DNA of 64,000 nucleotides. Origin: Pontibacter diazotrophicus (GTDB lineage: Bacteria > Bacteroidota > Bacteroidia > Cytophagales > Hymenobacteraceae). The translations under genes were made by a program, and so were the position numbers. Location of the stretch: positions 1 through 64,000 of the forward strand of contig NZ_QRGR01000011.1 in assembly GCF_003367245.1 (NCBI RefSeq), written 5' to 3'. Positions 42,386 through 51,666 of this stretch are shown here, one piece after another. The notes under the pieces are model-generated. The model saw only the letters and a program-made list of their open reading frames with translations. It searched no databases and was not told where the DNA came from. Position 1 is the first letter of the stretch. The number at the start of each line of letters is the position of its first letter.

Positions 42386-42848
42386 AAAGTATTTTTTCTA
42401 AGAAGCCAATCATAAAATAGAACATTTTACGTTATTACCTTTCAAACCCTCCAAATTAGTATCCGGCACTGCGTTCATTTCCTGTTACTTACCTGTAATT
42501 AATACAGCTTACTCGTAACCTATTTTGCTAAGTGCAGTTTAATGTGATTGGAAATGACTCTAAACAGCTATGTTTCTTACCTTCTTACACTCTACCCCCA
42601 CTCCACCCTGAAGTAAGCTCACCTCCCGGTATGCTCCTTCCTGCTTGTGCCTTTTATAGCAATAACTGCAGCCGCATTTGTTGGCAGGTTCTTTTGCTGC
42701 ATACCTTTCCCCAGCGTTTGACACAATAGTTTTGCGGCCGCGTCTGCTGCCGTATTTCCCGATTTGTCTTAAAAAAACCGCTTAGCTCGACAATTAGATT
42801 TGTCGAACCGGAGAATTATTCCCTGCATTTATTTTTAAATGAAGACTC
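42386..42848. other. Intergenic region, with a palindrome near its right end
   Basis: About 460 bases between the SulP leader and the gene at 42849. The only clear feature is TCGACAA-TTAGAT-TTGTCGA at 42787-42806, a 7-bp perfect inverted repeat 42 bases before that gene's start, which may be an operator or a transcript hairpin. Confidence 0.4.
42787..42806. promoter_or_regulatory. Inverted repeat TCGACAA / TTGTCGA
   Basis: Perfect 7-bp arms around a 6-base centre, close upstream of the start of the gene at 42849. Operator function is a guess from symmetry and position. Confidence 0.35.
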
Positions 42849-43181
42849 ATGGACGAGGATAGAGGTGTTGCGTTGCAACAGCTAAAGTTTTTAGGTGAGA
42901 ACAGACCTGCTATTATGGAAGAATTTATAAAGCATGCACCAAAAGCCGGTTATGTTTTTGTCAGTGCCGACCATACGTTTGCTGCCGTTGAAAAGCCGCG
43001 CTTTATAAGGCGTGAAGTAAACAAAGAAGAATTCGTCGACTTTCTGGAGAAGTATTCCCAACCCGAGGAAAAGCCAACACTGCCGTTTTCAGATCAGGAA
43101 ACGCAGTGGGTTTACTATGAAGTTTACTGGCAGCATAACCATAGTTCCTGGCATCTGAAAGAGACAGTAAAGGGCAGCTAA
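42849..43181 (+). CDS. Hypothetical protein, acidic, 110 residues
   Basis: Soluble protein without a signal peptide or membrane segment. It is rich in Glu, Lys and aromatic residues, with two Trp-containing motifs near the end (TQWVYYEVYW and HSSWHLKE). I do not recognise the family. Codon use looks like real Bacteroidota coding sequence, and the frame fills the space between a palindromic promoter region and the acyltransferase gene. It may be lineage-specific. Confidence 0.55.
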   Translation: MDEDRGVALQQLKFLGENRPAIMEEFIKHAPKAGYVFVSADHTFAAVEKPRFIRREVNKEEFVDFLEKYSQPEEKPTLPFSDQETQWVYYEVYWQHNHSSWHLKETVKGS

Positions 43182-43289
43182 CCTTTCGCCGGAAAATTAG
43201 ATTCCAGTCACTTCCCCATTTACTTCCACTGCCTCCATCTACTGCCAGAAGACAAAATATGGCGCTTCCGGCACGATAAGCTATGAAAC

Positions 43290-44381
43290 ATGACTCTCAA
43301 TAATAACAACAAGACATCCCGGGATTCAAACATCGAGCTGCTGCGGATTGTCTTAATGCTGATGATTATAGGCTTTCACCTGATTGTGCATGGCGCGCAA
43401 ATGGGAGGCCCTATAGGGGATCATGTTATAACAGACAGCTCGTCGGTGGCTTATGTCTTTTTGAAGAGTTTTCTGATTATTGCCGTGAACTGCTTTGTTT
43501 TCATTTCCGGCTTTTACAGGATCAAGTTTAAAATCAAGACCCTTCTCAGCTTATTTTTTCAGGCTGTCTTTTACTCTGTTGCCATCAATCTGGCTGTTGA
43601 CTTACTGTCTTTAGAGTACATTAGTTATAAAATGTACATTAAAGCCATGTTCGCTGCTTTTTCAGGCATCTGGTGGTTTTTAACTGCTTACCTGGGTTTA
43701 TACCTGCTAAGCCCGCTTCTGAACAATGCCATCGACACCTTTAATAAGCACCAGTTTTTGTTCATCCTTATCAGTGTCACCCTCATTAACAGTGTTTCCG
43801 GGTTCATGTTTGGGGCAGGCCCCATAGTAGGCACCAACAGTGGTTTTTCACTGATAAGCTTTGTACATATCTACCTGATTGCCCAGTACATCAGCAAATA
43901 CGTCAACCTGGATAAGCTGACAAAATACTCCCCTGCAGTGTATGTAGTCTCTTCGCTGACGGTGTTCCTGCTTGCTATTTTTAGTATCACCCAAATGAGC
44001 CAGACAGGTATTGGAAAGATATATGCCTATAACAACCCGCTGGTGCTGATTGCGGCAGTTTCCTTTTTCTTTTTCTTCAAAAACCTCCGGTTCAGAAGTA
44101 GCTTCGTCAACAGCATATCACCGTATGTGCTGGGCGTATACCTGTTTCATGATCACCCGCTCACCCGAAAATATCTTATCGAGAACCTGTTCAACCTGAG
44201 CCAGCATCGCTCTGTTTGGCTACACTTCTTCAGCCTGCTTCTTATTACAGTGCTGGTTTTCTTTGCAGGCTTTATCATTGATAAAATCCGGGAAATTATC
44301 CTGACTCCTGTTACCCAGCGTATCATTCAAAAATTTAACCTTGCAAGAGTAGAGCGGGTTTTTTCTATGAAACCAAGCTGA
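43290..44381 (+). CDS. Acyltransferase 3 family membrane protein
   Basis: Integral membrane protein of 363 residues with about 10 TM helices. The start, NIELLRIVLMLMIIGFHL (core ELLRI...FH), carries the Arg and His of the acyltransferase-3 family (AT3; OatA/WecH-like). Members O-acetylate or succinylate surface sugars on the periplasmic side. Late GVYLFHDHPLTRKYL has the conserved late His pattern. A cytoplasmic basic tail follows. The target glycan is unknown. It is alone in its transcription unit. Confidence 0.85.
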   Translation: MTLNNNNKTSRDSNIELLRIVLMLMIIGFHLIVHGAQMGGPIGDHVITDSSSVAYVFLKSFLIIAVNCFVFISGFYRIKFKIKTLLSLFFQAVFYSVAINLAVDLLSLEYISYKMYIKAMFAAFSGIWWFLTAYLGLYLLSPLLNNAIDTFNKHQFLFILISVTLINSVSGFMFGAGPIVGTNSGFSLISFVHIYLIAQYISKYVNLDKLTKYSPAVYVVSSLTVFLLAIFSITQMSQTGIGKIYAYNNPLVLIAAVSFFFFFKNLRFRSSFVNSISPYVLGVYLFHDHPLTRKYLIENLFNLSQHRSVWLHFFSLLLITVLVFFAGFIIDKIREIILTPVTQRIIQKFNLARVERVFSMKPS

Positions 44382-44561
44382 CAATAAAACAGCTTTATCT
44401 GTATAAGAGATAAACAAATACTTTAAGCAGGAATGTTACTGCGAAAGCCAGAGGACACAAGAGCCTGATAAATACTGATTAGCAACACTTTAGTTAACCC
44501 TATACAGATTGTCGCGTAAAAAATATTGTAATAAAATTGTTTCACGTATAATCCTATCAAC

Positions 44562-44771
44562 ATGGCAATAATAAAAATTATAGAAGTAATCGCAAGTTCA
44601 GAGAAGAGCTTTGATGACGCAACCCGAAACGCACTCGCAGAGGCAGCTAAGTCTGTTCAAAATATAAAATCTATTTATATTAAAGAAATGAACGCAAATG
44701 TGACAAACAACCAGATTGTGTCCTATGGCGTGAATGCTAAGATTTCTTTTGAAGTAAACAAGTTAGACTAA
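44562..44771 (+). CDS. Dodecin family flavin-binding protein
   Basis: Small protein of 69 residues that should assemble into a hollow dodecamer binding flavins. Marks are IIKIIEVIASSEKSFDDATRNAL at the start (core SSEKSFDDA) and the second strand SIYIKEMNA. The final strands are NQIVSYGVNAKISFEV. At the place of the flavin-stacking Trp of archaeal dodecins there is Tyr (SIYIKE), as in some bacterial members. A terminator follows closely. Confidence 0.9.
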   Translation: MAIIKIIEVIASSEKSFDDATRNALAEAAKSVQNIKSIYIKEMNANVTNNQIVSYGVNAKISFEVNKLD

Positions 44772-44794
44772 CTGAAAACAACCAGACATTTCAT

Positions 44795-44820
44795 AAAAGG
44801 CAATCTTACGGTTGCCTTTT
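44795..44820 (+). terminator. Terminator of the dodecin gene
   Basis: Perfect 9-bp stem AAAAGGCAA/TTGCCTTTT with an 8-base loop, 23 bases after the stop codon and ending in T-rich sequence. Confidence 0.85.
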
Positions 44821-45106
44821 TACATACACTGTTATTTCGCCTGCACCAACCTTTTACCATAGCTCCTGCTCCTGTCGGCAGCACATGCCAAACAGCAACT
44901 TCCTATAGTGCCTTTTCCCTCCTGCTTTGTTTGCATCCTCTGTTTTTGTAATTTTATATCCTTATGTTTTGTTACGCATACAACAGCATTTCTACACAAC
45001 CCTGACATGCTCATCCTTTTCCTGTACAAGCAGGGCTAGCAGGAAAGGTATTTACTAAATCTACTTTTTACCTGGTTTCCCGCAGACCAGAGAACACATA
45101 CACCTG
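44821..45106. other. Intergenic region before prfC
   Basis: About 285 bases without a recognisable gene. It must hold the RF3 promoter. No consensus box or hairpin stands out. Confidence 0.35.
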
Positions 45107-46711
45107 ATGGTAACTGAAGAAATCCTTAAAAGAAGGACATTTGCGATTATTAGTCACCCCGATGCGGGCAAGACAACCCTTACAGAAAAGCTGCTCCTCT
45201 TCGGAGGCGCTATCAATACAGCGGGAGCTGTAAAAAGCAATAAGATAAACAAAACAGCCACCTCCGACTTCCTGGAGATAGAGAAACAACGGGGTATATC
45301 GGTTGCCACCTCCGTAATGGGTTTTGAGTATGCCGGCTATAAGGTAAACATCCTCGACACCCCCGGCCACCGCGACTTTGCCGAAGACACCTACCGCACC
45401 CTCTCTGCCGTTGATAGTGTGATACTGGTGGTAGACAGCGTAAAGGGCGTAGAGGAGCAAACCCGCAAACTAATGCAGGTGTGCCGCATGCGCAATACAC
45501 CGGTTATCATCTTCATCAACAAAATGGACCGGGAGGGCCGCGACCCTTACGAGTTGCTGGACGAACTGGAGCAGGAACTGAACATACATGTGCGGCCGCT
45601 AAGCTGGCCCATTGGTATGGGAGCCCAGTTTAAGGGAGTATACAATATCTATGAAAAAGAACTCCGCCTCTTTTCGGTGAACAAAACCAAAATGGCAAAG
45701 GATGTTGTCGAAATAGAAAATATAGATGATGCACAGGTAGACCAGCTTGTGGGGCCCAAATTCGCCGCGCAGTTGCGGGAGGATGTGGAGTTTCTGGAGG
45801 GGTACTATGAGAACTTCGACCTGGACCTTTACAGGGAGGCTTACCTGGCACCGGTCTTTTTCGGAAGCGCCATCAACAACTTTGGTGTGGGTGAACTGCT
45901 CGATACCTTTGTGAAAGTTGCCCCTTACCCGCAGCCCCGCGAGGCATCGCAGCGCGAAGTGATGCCGGATGAGGATGCTTTCAGCGGCTTTATCTTTAAG
46001 ATACACGCCAACCTGGACCCCAACCACCGCGACCGCATTGCTTTCTGCAGGGTATGTTCGGGCAAGTTTGAGCGGAATAAGTTTTACTACCACACACGCC
46101 TCGACAAGAAGCTTCGCTTCTCCAGCCCTACCAGCTTTATGGCCAACGAGAAAACCCTGCTGGAGGAAGCATGGCCCGGCGATGTAGTAGGCTTGTATGA
46201 TACCGGTTCCTTTAAAATCGGCGACACGCTTACAGAAGGTGAGCTGCTGCATTACAAAGGCCTGCCGAGCTTTTCCCCTGAGATTTTCAAAGAAGTGATC
46301 AACAGAGATCCGTTTAAGACAAAGCAGTTGGAGAAAGGCATCCGGCAACTGACGGACGAGGGGGTGGCACAGCTTTTTGTGCAGCAGCCGGGTAGCCGCA
46401 AAATCATTGGCACAGTGGGCGAACTGCAGTTCGACGTAATCAAATTCCGCTTGCTGCAGGAGTATGGCGCTACCGCCGATTTGCACAACCTCAACTACTA
46501 CAAAGCCTGCTGGATAACTTCAGAAGACAAGGAGGCGCTGGCTCGCTTTATATCGTTCAAAGGCAGCAGCATCGCCTACGACAAAGACGAAAACCCGGTA
46601 TTTTTCGCCGATACCGCCTGGGTACTGCGGTCGGTGCAGGAGTCTTACCCTGCTCTGAAATTCCACTTTACATCAGACTTTAAACTCGATGCTGCAGCAG
46701 AAGTGTATTAA
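45107..46711 (+). CDS. prfC: Peptide chain release factor 3
   Basis: Translational GTPase of 534 residues that removes RF1/RF2 from the ribosome after termination. G1 is HPDAGKTT (17-24), G3 DTPGH (84-88) and G4 NKMD (138-141). RF3-specific stretches include [18 protein letters not shown] (core [11 protein letters not shown]) and, later, a domain with [20 protein letters not shown] (core [10 protein letters not shown]). Length matches the family. It is monocistronic and ends in a shared long terminator with the convergent P-type ATPase. Confidence 0.97.
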   Translation: MVTEEILKRRTFAIISHPDAGKTTLTEKLLLFGGAINTAGAVKSNKINKTATSDFLEIEKQRGISVATSVMGFEYAGYKVNILDTPGHRDFAEDTYRTLSAVDSVILVVDSVKGVEEQTRKLMQVCRMRNTPVIIFINKMDREGRDPYELLDELEQELNIHVRPLSWPIGMGAQFKGVYNIYEKELRLFSVNKTKMAKDVVEIENIDDAQVDQLVGPKFAAQLREDVEFLEGYYENFDLDLYREAYLAPVFFGSAINNFGVGELLDTFVKVAPYPQPREASQREVMPDEDAFSGFIFKIHANLDPNHRDRIAFCRVCSGKFERNKFYYHTRLDKKLRFSSPTSFMANEKTLLEEAWPGDVVGLYDTGSFKIGDTLTEGELLHYKGLPSFSPEIFKEVINRDPFKTKQLEKGIRQLTDEGVAQLFVQQPGSRKIIGTVGELQFDVIKFRLLQEYGATADLHNLNYYKACWITSEDKEALARFISFKGSSIAYDKDENPVFFADTAWVLRSVQESYPALKFHFTSDFKLDAAAEVY

Positions 46712-46726
46712 GTAACTGATACTGCA

Positions 46727-46780
46727 TTTAAAGCAAAAAGCCTGTACCTCCTAATCGAGGTACAGGCTTTTTGCTTTAAA
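46727..46780. terminator. Bidirectional terminator with a perfect 24-bp stem
   Basis: 46727-46750 pair completely with 46757-46780 around CTAATC. It lies between convergent prfC and the P-type ATPase; the ATPase stop codon (46776-46778) is itself inside the right arm. Confidence 0.9.
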
Positions 46781-48776
46781 ACTTCATCCGCTGAATCCTG
46801 ACGGCGTTTAGAATAGCGAGCAAGGCTACGCCTACATCGGCAAATACGGCCTCCCACATAGAGGCAACGCCTACAGCGCCCAGGAGCAGTACGGCTGCCT
46901 TCACACCGAAAGCCATTCCGATGTTCTGCCACACAACCTGCTTCGTCTTTTTGCCCACAGAGATGGCCGTCGCAATTTTAGAAGGCTGGTCTGTTTGTAT
47001 CACCACATCAGCTGTTTCAATGGCAGCGTCGGAACCTAAGCCCCCCATCGCTATACCCACATCCGAAAGCGTAATGACGGGGGCATCGTTAATACCGTCT
47101 CCCACAAAGGCCACTTTCTTTTGCTGTGCTTTCAACTCTTCTACCTTAGCTACTTTATCCTGAGGTAACAGGCCACCATAAGCTTCGTCTAACTGGAGCT
47201 CTTTCGCCACTTTCTGCACAATACTGTCTTTGTCGCCGGAAAGCATCACCAGGCGTTTGATGCCCAAACTACGTAGCGCCTTAACAGCAGCAGTTGCATC
47301 TGCCTTTATTTTATCAGCAATTACAAGGTGGCCGGCGTAGCTGCCATCTATGGCTACAAGCACTGTTGTATCTGGTATGGCATCGATGGATGTATCATAA
47401 GTCACCCCAAACTGGCGCAGCAGCTTTCCGTTTCCGGCCAGCACCTCGCGGCCATTTACCAGCCCCTTCACGCCATGGCCAGGCACTTCCTGCACCTGCG
47501 TTGCCTGTACTTCTGGCTTGCCTGCATACGCAGTTACAGCCTGCGCCACCGGGTGCGTAGAAAGGCTTTCCACGGCTGTTACATAGCTTAGAAACTCCTG
47601 CTCATCTGGGCACAGCGTACTTACTTTCTGCACCTCAAAAACACCTTCTGTCAGGGTTCCGGTTTTGTCCATCACCACGGTGTCCAGTTGCGTTACCTGG
47701 TCGAGGAAGTTAGCTCCCTTAAACAGAATACCATTACGCGAAGCAGCTCCAATACCTCCAAAGTAACCCAGCGGAATAGACACCACCAGAGCACAGGGGC
47801 AGGAGATGACCAGGAACACAAGGGCTCTGTAAAACCAGTCGCCGAACACGTAGGTGTCTACAAAAAAGTAAGGAAGCAACGTAATGCCCAGCGCCAGGAA
47901 AAACACAATAGGTGTATAAACCTTGGCAAAGCGGGTAATAAATTTCTGAGTTTTTGCCTTGCGCCCACTTGCCTGCTCAATCAGCTGCAGTATTTTAGAC
48001 AGGGCGCTATCCTCGTAAGCAGCCGTCACCTGCAGGGTAGCCGCTGTGTTCAGGTTAATCATACCTGCCAGCACTTTATCGCCCTGCCGCTTTGTATCGG
48101 GCTTCGCTTCTCCGGTGAGTGCTGCTGTGTTAAAGGCAGCTGCGTCTGACTGCAGTTGTCCGTCCAGGGCTACTTTCTCCCCTGGCCGCACTAACATTGT
48201 TTCTCCTACTCTAACCTCTTTGGCAGGCACACTGGTCACTCCGCTTGCTGTCTGCAGGTTTACCATGTCCGGTCGGTTGTCAATAAGGTCCCGGATGGAC
48301 CTTCTGGAGCGGATAACGGCTGCTTCCTGAAAGTGCTCTCCTACCACGTAGAACAGCATCACCGCCACACCCTCTGCATATTCACCTAAGTAAAAAGCGC
48401 CGAGCGTGGCCACCGTCATCAGCAGGAACTCATTGAAGAAGCTGCTTCGTGCGCTCCTGATGGCATGCCACACCACGCGCCAGCCCACCAGTACATAAGC
48501 CACCCCAAATGTCAGGAACCTGATTAGGCCCGTGAACCAGGCAACATCGAAATAATCCAAGGCAATACCCGTTACCAGGAGCACAAAACTCACGATAGTG
48601 GGCAGGTATGATTCCTTCGCCTCTTCCTGTGCCTCTTTCACCTGGCCGGAGGAGGCGGCACACGCCCCACCGGAGCAACAGCTGTCCATGTCCGGCCCCG
48701 GCGCCTCGGCTGTTCTGGGCGAGGTTATCTCTAATGGTTTGAATTCTGTTTCTATATCTGCTTTATTGTTCTTCAT
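46776..48776 (-). CDS. P1B-type heavy-metal ATPase (Zn/Cd/Pb exporter, ZntA-like)
   Basis: Inner-membrane metal pump of 666 residues. The transport site CPC is at 326-328 (SCPCALVVS). The actuator motif is TGEA (221-224), the phosphorylation site DKTGT (370-374), and the hinge GDGINDAP is intact. The C-terminal membrane Asp in FADVGVALLAILNA fits the P1B-2 zinc/cadmium/lead subgroup, so zinc or cadmium export is likely. There is no HMA domain; instead the N-terminus has a short Cys cluster, CCSGGAC (33-39), that may bind metal. Leftward, probably with its own promoter at 48907-48914. Confidence 0.93.
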   Translation of the reverse strand: MKNNKADIETEFKPLEITSPRTAEAPGPDMDSCCSGGACAASSGQVKEAQEEAKESYLPTIVSFVLLVTGIALDYFDVAWFTGLIRFLTFGVAYVLVGWRVVWHAIRSARSSFFNEFLLMTVATLGAFYLGEYAEGVAVMLFYVVGEHFQEAAVIRSRRSIRDLIDNRPDMVNLQTASGVTSVPAKEVRVGETMLVRPGEKVALDGQLQSDAAAFNTAALTGEAKPDTKRQGDKVLAGMINLNTAATLQVTAAYEDSALSKILQLIEQASGRKAKTQKFITRFAKVYTPIVFFLALGITLLPYFFVDTYVFGDWFYRALVFLVISCPCALVVSIPLGYFGGIGAASRNGILFKGANFLDQVTQLDTVVMDKTGTLTEGVFEVQKVSTLCPDEQEFLSYVTAVESLSTHPVAQAVTAYAGKPEVQATQVQEVPGHGVKGLVNGREVLAGNGKLLRQFGVTYDTSIDAIPDTTVLVAIDGSYAGHLVIADKIKADATAAVKALRSLGIKRLVMLSGDKDSIVQKVAKELQLDEAYGGLLPQDKVAKVEELKAQQKKVAFVGDGINDAPVITLSDVGIAMGGLGSDAAIETADVVIQTDQPSKIATAISVGKKTKQVVWQNIGMAFGVKAAVLLLGAVGVASMWEAVFADVGVALLAILNAVRIQRMKF

Positions 48777-49337
48777 AAGTATATCTTCTTCCCGCTTGTC
48801 ACCCTCTGTTAATTGTACGTATTCCTTTCCGCTTCCGCTACCAAGGCCTGTTTACATCATGCTGCAGAGAAAACAAGGGATTATGAATCTGCTTTCTATC
48901 TATAAACAAAGATACTCCTCTTCTCTGCGTGATTGGTTACACAATTCTAAATCAAAATTGCATATTTTACCGCCTGCTCTTAACTGCCCACGCATAGCCA
49001 ATGCAAAAATACTGCCTTAACACGCTCATAAGCCAAGCGGAAATCATAGCAGCACGGTATCAGTTTTACCAAAACAAGGTTTTGTTCAACTCTTACTAAA
49101 TTATACAAATAAAGGCCCTCCGTATAAACCTGTATAAATAGAGCATAAAACACTAAAAATTAGTTCAGCGGGTATACCTGGTCAACCACATCTTCTGGAA
49201 AAAGTAAAATAATACTTATACCCCTGTGGTAAACCCATCAGGCATAAAGCAAATTAGGAGTCCTATGAAACTGGGCTGCACTTGGTTTGTACTGATATTT
49301 TTGGGAAGATATTGAATTTAAAGAAGGGAAAATCAGG
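48777..49337. other. Divergent intergenic region with the ATPase promoter
   Basis: 560 bases between the leftward P-type ATPase and the rightward erythromycin-esterase-like gene. TATCTTTG on the minus strand (48907-48914) is a full -7 match about 130 bases before the ATPase. I see no matching -33 box at the usual distance, no metal-operator dyad and no gene. Confidence 0.45.
48907..48914 (-). promoter_or_regulatory. -7 box (TATCTTTG) toward the P-type ATPase
   Basis: Exact match to TAnnTTTG on the minus strand, giving a 5' UTR of about 130 bases. No TTG at the expected -33 distance was seen, so the call rests on one box. Confidence 0.45.
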
Positions 49338-50660
49338 ATGAAAAGCATACAACAAGTTATCATTTTACTAACCATGTTCTTTTTCTCCTGTGAGAAAGAG
49401 GAGCAGGAAACCACTACAGGAAACACTCAGGAACTGCCCGCTGCAGCTGTTCATGCCTTGCAAACGGAAGCAGATATAGATGTACTCCTGAACGAAATAG
49501 GCGATGACCGGGTGGTATTGTTGGGAGAAGCCACGCACGGCACTTCAGAATTTTATACCTGGCGCGCCGCAATAAGCAGGAGGCTCATAGAAGAAAAAGG
49601 CTTTTCTATAATCGCTGTGGAAGGCGACTGGACAGATGCCTATACGCTGAATAACCACATCAGCAGCAACAGCAATGCCGCTACAGCAGAAGAAGCACTC
49701 CTGCAAGGCTTTGACCGCTGGCCCACCTGGATGTGGGCGAATGAAGAAATAGCGGACCTGGCAGAATGGCTACAAGCGTATAATGCCGGAAGAGCCGCGG
49801 AGGCACAGGTTGGGTTTTATGGATTGGATGTATATGGCATGTGGGAGTCTTTAGACGAGGTAACAGAATACCTGGAGAACACAGACCCCGCCGCGGCTCA
49901 GACTGCACGTGAAGCAATAAGTTGTTTTGCCCCCTATAACCAAAACGAAAACGCCTATAGCAGTGCTACCCGCGCCTCGTCTGAAAACTGTGCCGATGAA
50001 CTGGCCGCGCTGCTGGAAGCTGTGCAGAACAGGGTGGCAGCTGCGTCTCCCCGGGATGAAGCCGCTTTCAATGCTTTACAGAACGCCATGGTAGCCGTAA
50101 ATGCAGAACGCTACTACCGCGCTGCCGCCGTGAGTAGTGCCCAGTCCTGGAACATCCGCGACGAGCACATGATGGGCACCATTGACCGGCTGCTGGAACA
50201 GCATGGCCCCGATGCTAAAATTATAGTCTGGGAACATAACACGCACGTAGGCGACGCGCGGGCTACCACTATGGCAGATAACGGCATGGTAAACGTAGGC
50301 CAGCTAACGCGGGAAGAGTACGGAGAAGAAGAAGTGTACATTGTTGGGTTTGGCACGTATAGCGGAACAGTGATGGCGGCCCAAAGCTGGGGAAGCGCCA
50401 CACAGGTGATGAACGTGCCAGAGGCACAGTCCGGCAGTTGGGAATGGATGCTGCACAGGCACGGACCGTCAGACAAAATCATACTCCTGGATGAGCTCCG
50501 CCGGCAACAGCTATTTATGCAGCGGATTGGCCACCGGGCCATCGGGGTAACCTACAACCCGGGTGATGAAACAGGAAACTATGTTCCGTCTGTGCTGCCT
50601 GAGCGGTATAATGCCTTTATTTTTATAGACCAGACGGAGGCGCTGCATCCTTTGCAGTAG
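49338..50660 (+). CDS. Erythromycin esterase-family lipoprotein
   Basis: Protein of 440 residues with a lipoprotein signal: lipobox MFFFSC, lipid Cys18. The Ere fold marks are intact: GEATHGTSEF (63-72) with Glu64 and His67, VEGDW (94-98) and WEHNTHVGDAR in the C-terminal half. These match the EreA/EreB/succinoglycan-biosynthesis family, whose members hydrolyse macrolide lactones or other esters. A lipidated form outside the cytoplasm is not the classical resistance enzyme, so a macrolide role is uncertain. It precedes the isoaspartyl peptidase by 51 bases on the same strand. Confidence 0.85.
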   Translation: MKSIQQVIILLTMFFFSCEKEEQETTTGNTQELPAAAVHALQTEADIDVLLNEIGDDRVVLLGEATHGTSEFYTWRAAISRRLIEEKGFSIIAVEGDWTDAYTLNNHISSNSNAATAEEALLQGFDRWPTWMWANEEIADLAEWLQAYNAGRAAEAQVGFYGLDVYGMWESLDEVTEYLENTDPAAAQTAREAISCFAPYNQNENAYSSATRASSENCADELAALLEAVQNRVAAASPRDEAAFNALQNAMVAVNAERYYRAAAVSSAQSWNIRDEHMMGTIDRLLEQHGPDAKIIVWEHNTHVGDARATTMADNGMVNVGQLTREEYGEEEVYIVGFGTYSGTVMAAQSWGSATQVMNVPEAQSGSWEWMLHRHGPSDKIILLDELRRQQLFMQRIGHRAIGVTYNPGDETGNYVPSVLPERYNAFIFIDQTEALHPLQ

Positions 50661-50711
50661 TGAATGCACTAGATGCTGAACATCTTCTTAAACATCCAAA
50701 GAACAGCGACT

Positions 50712-51626
50712 ATGAGTAAATATGCCATTGCCATACACGCAGGCGCAGAAACTGTAAAGCCAGAGACGATAAGCCCTGAGAAGGAAAAACAATTCAGAGA
50801 GGGCCTGCAACAAGCGCTGCAGGCAGGGTATGACGTTCTGGAAGGAGGCGGCAGCGCCCTTGATGCCGTGGAGGCAGCCGTAAGAAGCATGGAAGATTTC
50901 CCGCTCTTTAATGCTGGCCGGGGTGCCAACCTGAACGAACAGGGAGAAACTGCCTTCGATGCGGCCATCATGGATGGAAAAAACCTGAAAGCCGGTGCTG
51001 TCTGCAGCATACACTATGTTAAATACCCTATTACCCTGGCCCGTGCCATCATGCAGGAAAGCAAGCATGTGCTGTTGTCGGGAGAAGGAGCCGAAGCCTT
51101 TGCCTTGAGCCAGGGGCTCGAGATGGAGGCGCCGGAATACTTTGTTACTGAGGAGAGAACAAAAAAGTGGAAAGACAAACTGGAGGAACAGCTGACTGGC
51201 CAGCATGACACTGTAGGCGCTGTAGCCGTAGACAAGGCCGGCAATGTGGCGGCAGCCACCTCTACAGGAGGACTCTCGTTTCAGCACAAAGGGCGGGTGG
51301 GCGACAGCCCGATAATTGGTGGCGGCACATATGCGCACAACTCCTACTGCGCCGTTAGCTGCACGGGGGAAGGCGAGCCTATCATGAAGGGTGTGCTGGC
51401 GCATGAGGTATATGCGCAGGTTAAATACGCCGGGAACTCATTGCAGCATGCCTGTGAGGAGGCAATCAAAGTAGATGACGATAAGCTGCAGGGCGATAAA
51501 GGCATCATTGCGGTATCCCCCACCGGAGAAGTTGCCATCGCCTTTAACACGAACCAGATGAAACGCGCCTATCGTATACAAGGTGGGGAGTCTGTCGTGG
51601 CTGTCTGGAAAGACGACACTGACTAA
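50712..51626 (+). CDS. Isoaspartyl peptidase / plant-type L-asparaginase (Ntn hydrolase)
   Basis: Autoproteolytic Ntn-hydrolase of 304 residues from the ATG at 50712 (MSKYAIAIHAGA); an upstream in-frame start at 50673 adds 13 residues not found in the family. The precursor splits before Thr167 in HDTVGAVAV, the catalytic nucleophile, and TSTGGLSFQHKGRVGDSP follows (core STGG, GRVGDSP). It hydrolyses beta-aspartyl dipeptides, such as the beta-Asp-Arg released from cyanophycin, and some L-Asn. No signal peptide. A cyanophycinase lies about 3 kb away on the other strand, so a joint role is plausible. Confidence 0.92.
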   Translation: MSKYAIAIHAGAETVKPETISPEKEKQFREGLQQALQAGYDVLEGGGSALDAVEAAVRSMEDFPLFNAGRGANLNEQGETAFDAAIMDGKNLKAGAVCSIHYVKYPITLARAIMQESKHVLLSGEGAEAFALSQGLEMEAPEYFVTEERTKKWKDKLEEQLTGQHDTVGAVAVDKAGNVAAATSTGGLSFQHKGRVGDSPIIGGGTYAHNSYCAVSCTGEGEPIMKGVLAHEVYAQVKYAGNSLQHACEEAIKVDDDKLQGDKGIIAVSPTGEVAIAFNTNQMKRAYRIQGGESVVAVWKDDTD

Positions 51627-51666
51627 AAAGCAGTTACACCCTCAGGAAAGAGAACATGGTGCAAAC

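Noticed and set aside
42532..42729. 65-codon plus-strand frame upstream of the gene at 42849
   Set aside because: Composition is unlike nearby genes (Cys, Pro and Phe-rich) and no motif is present; likely chance.
49338..50660. Calling the esterase a macrolide resistance gene
   Set aside because: Family motifs are present, but the protein is a predicted lipoprotein with no resistance context; only the family is supported.
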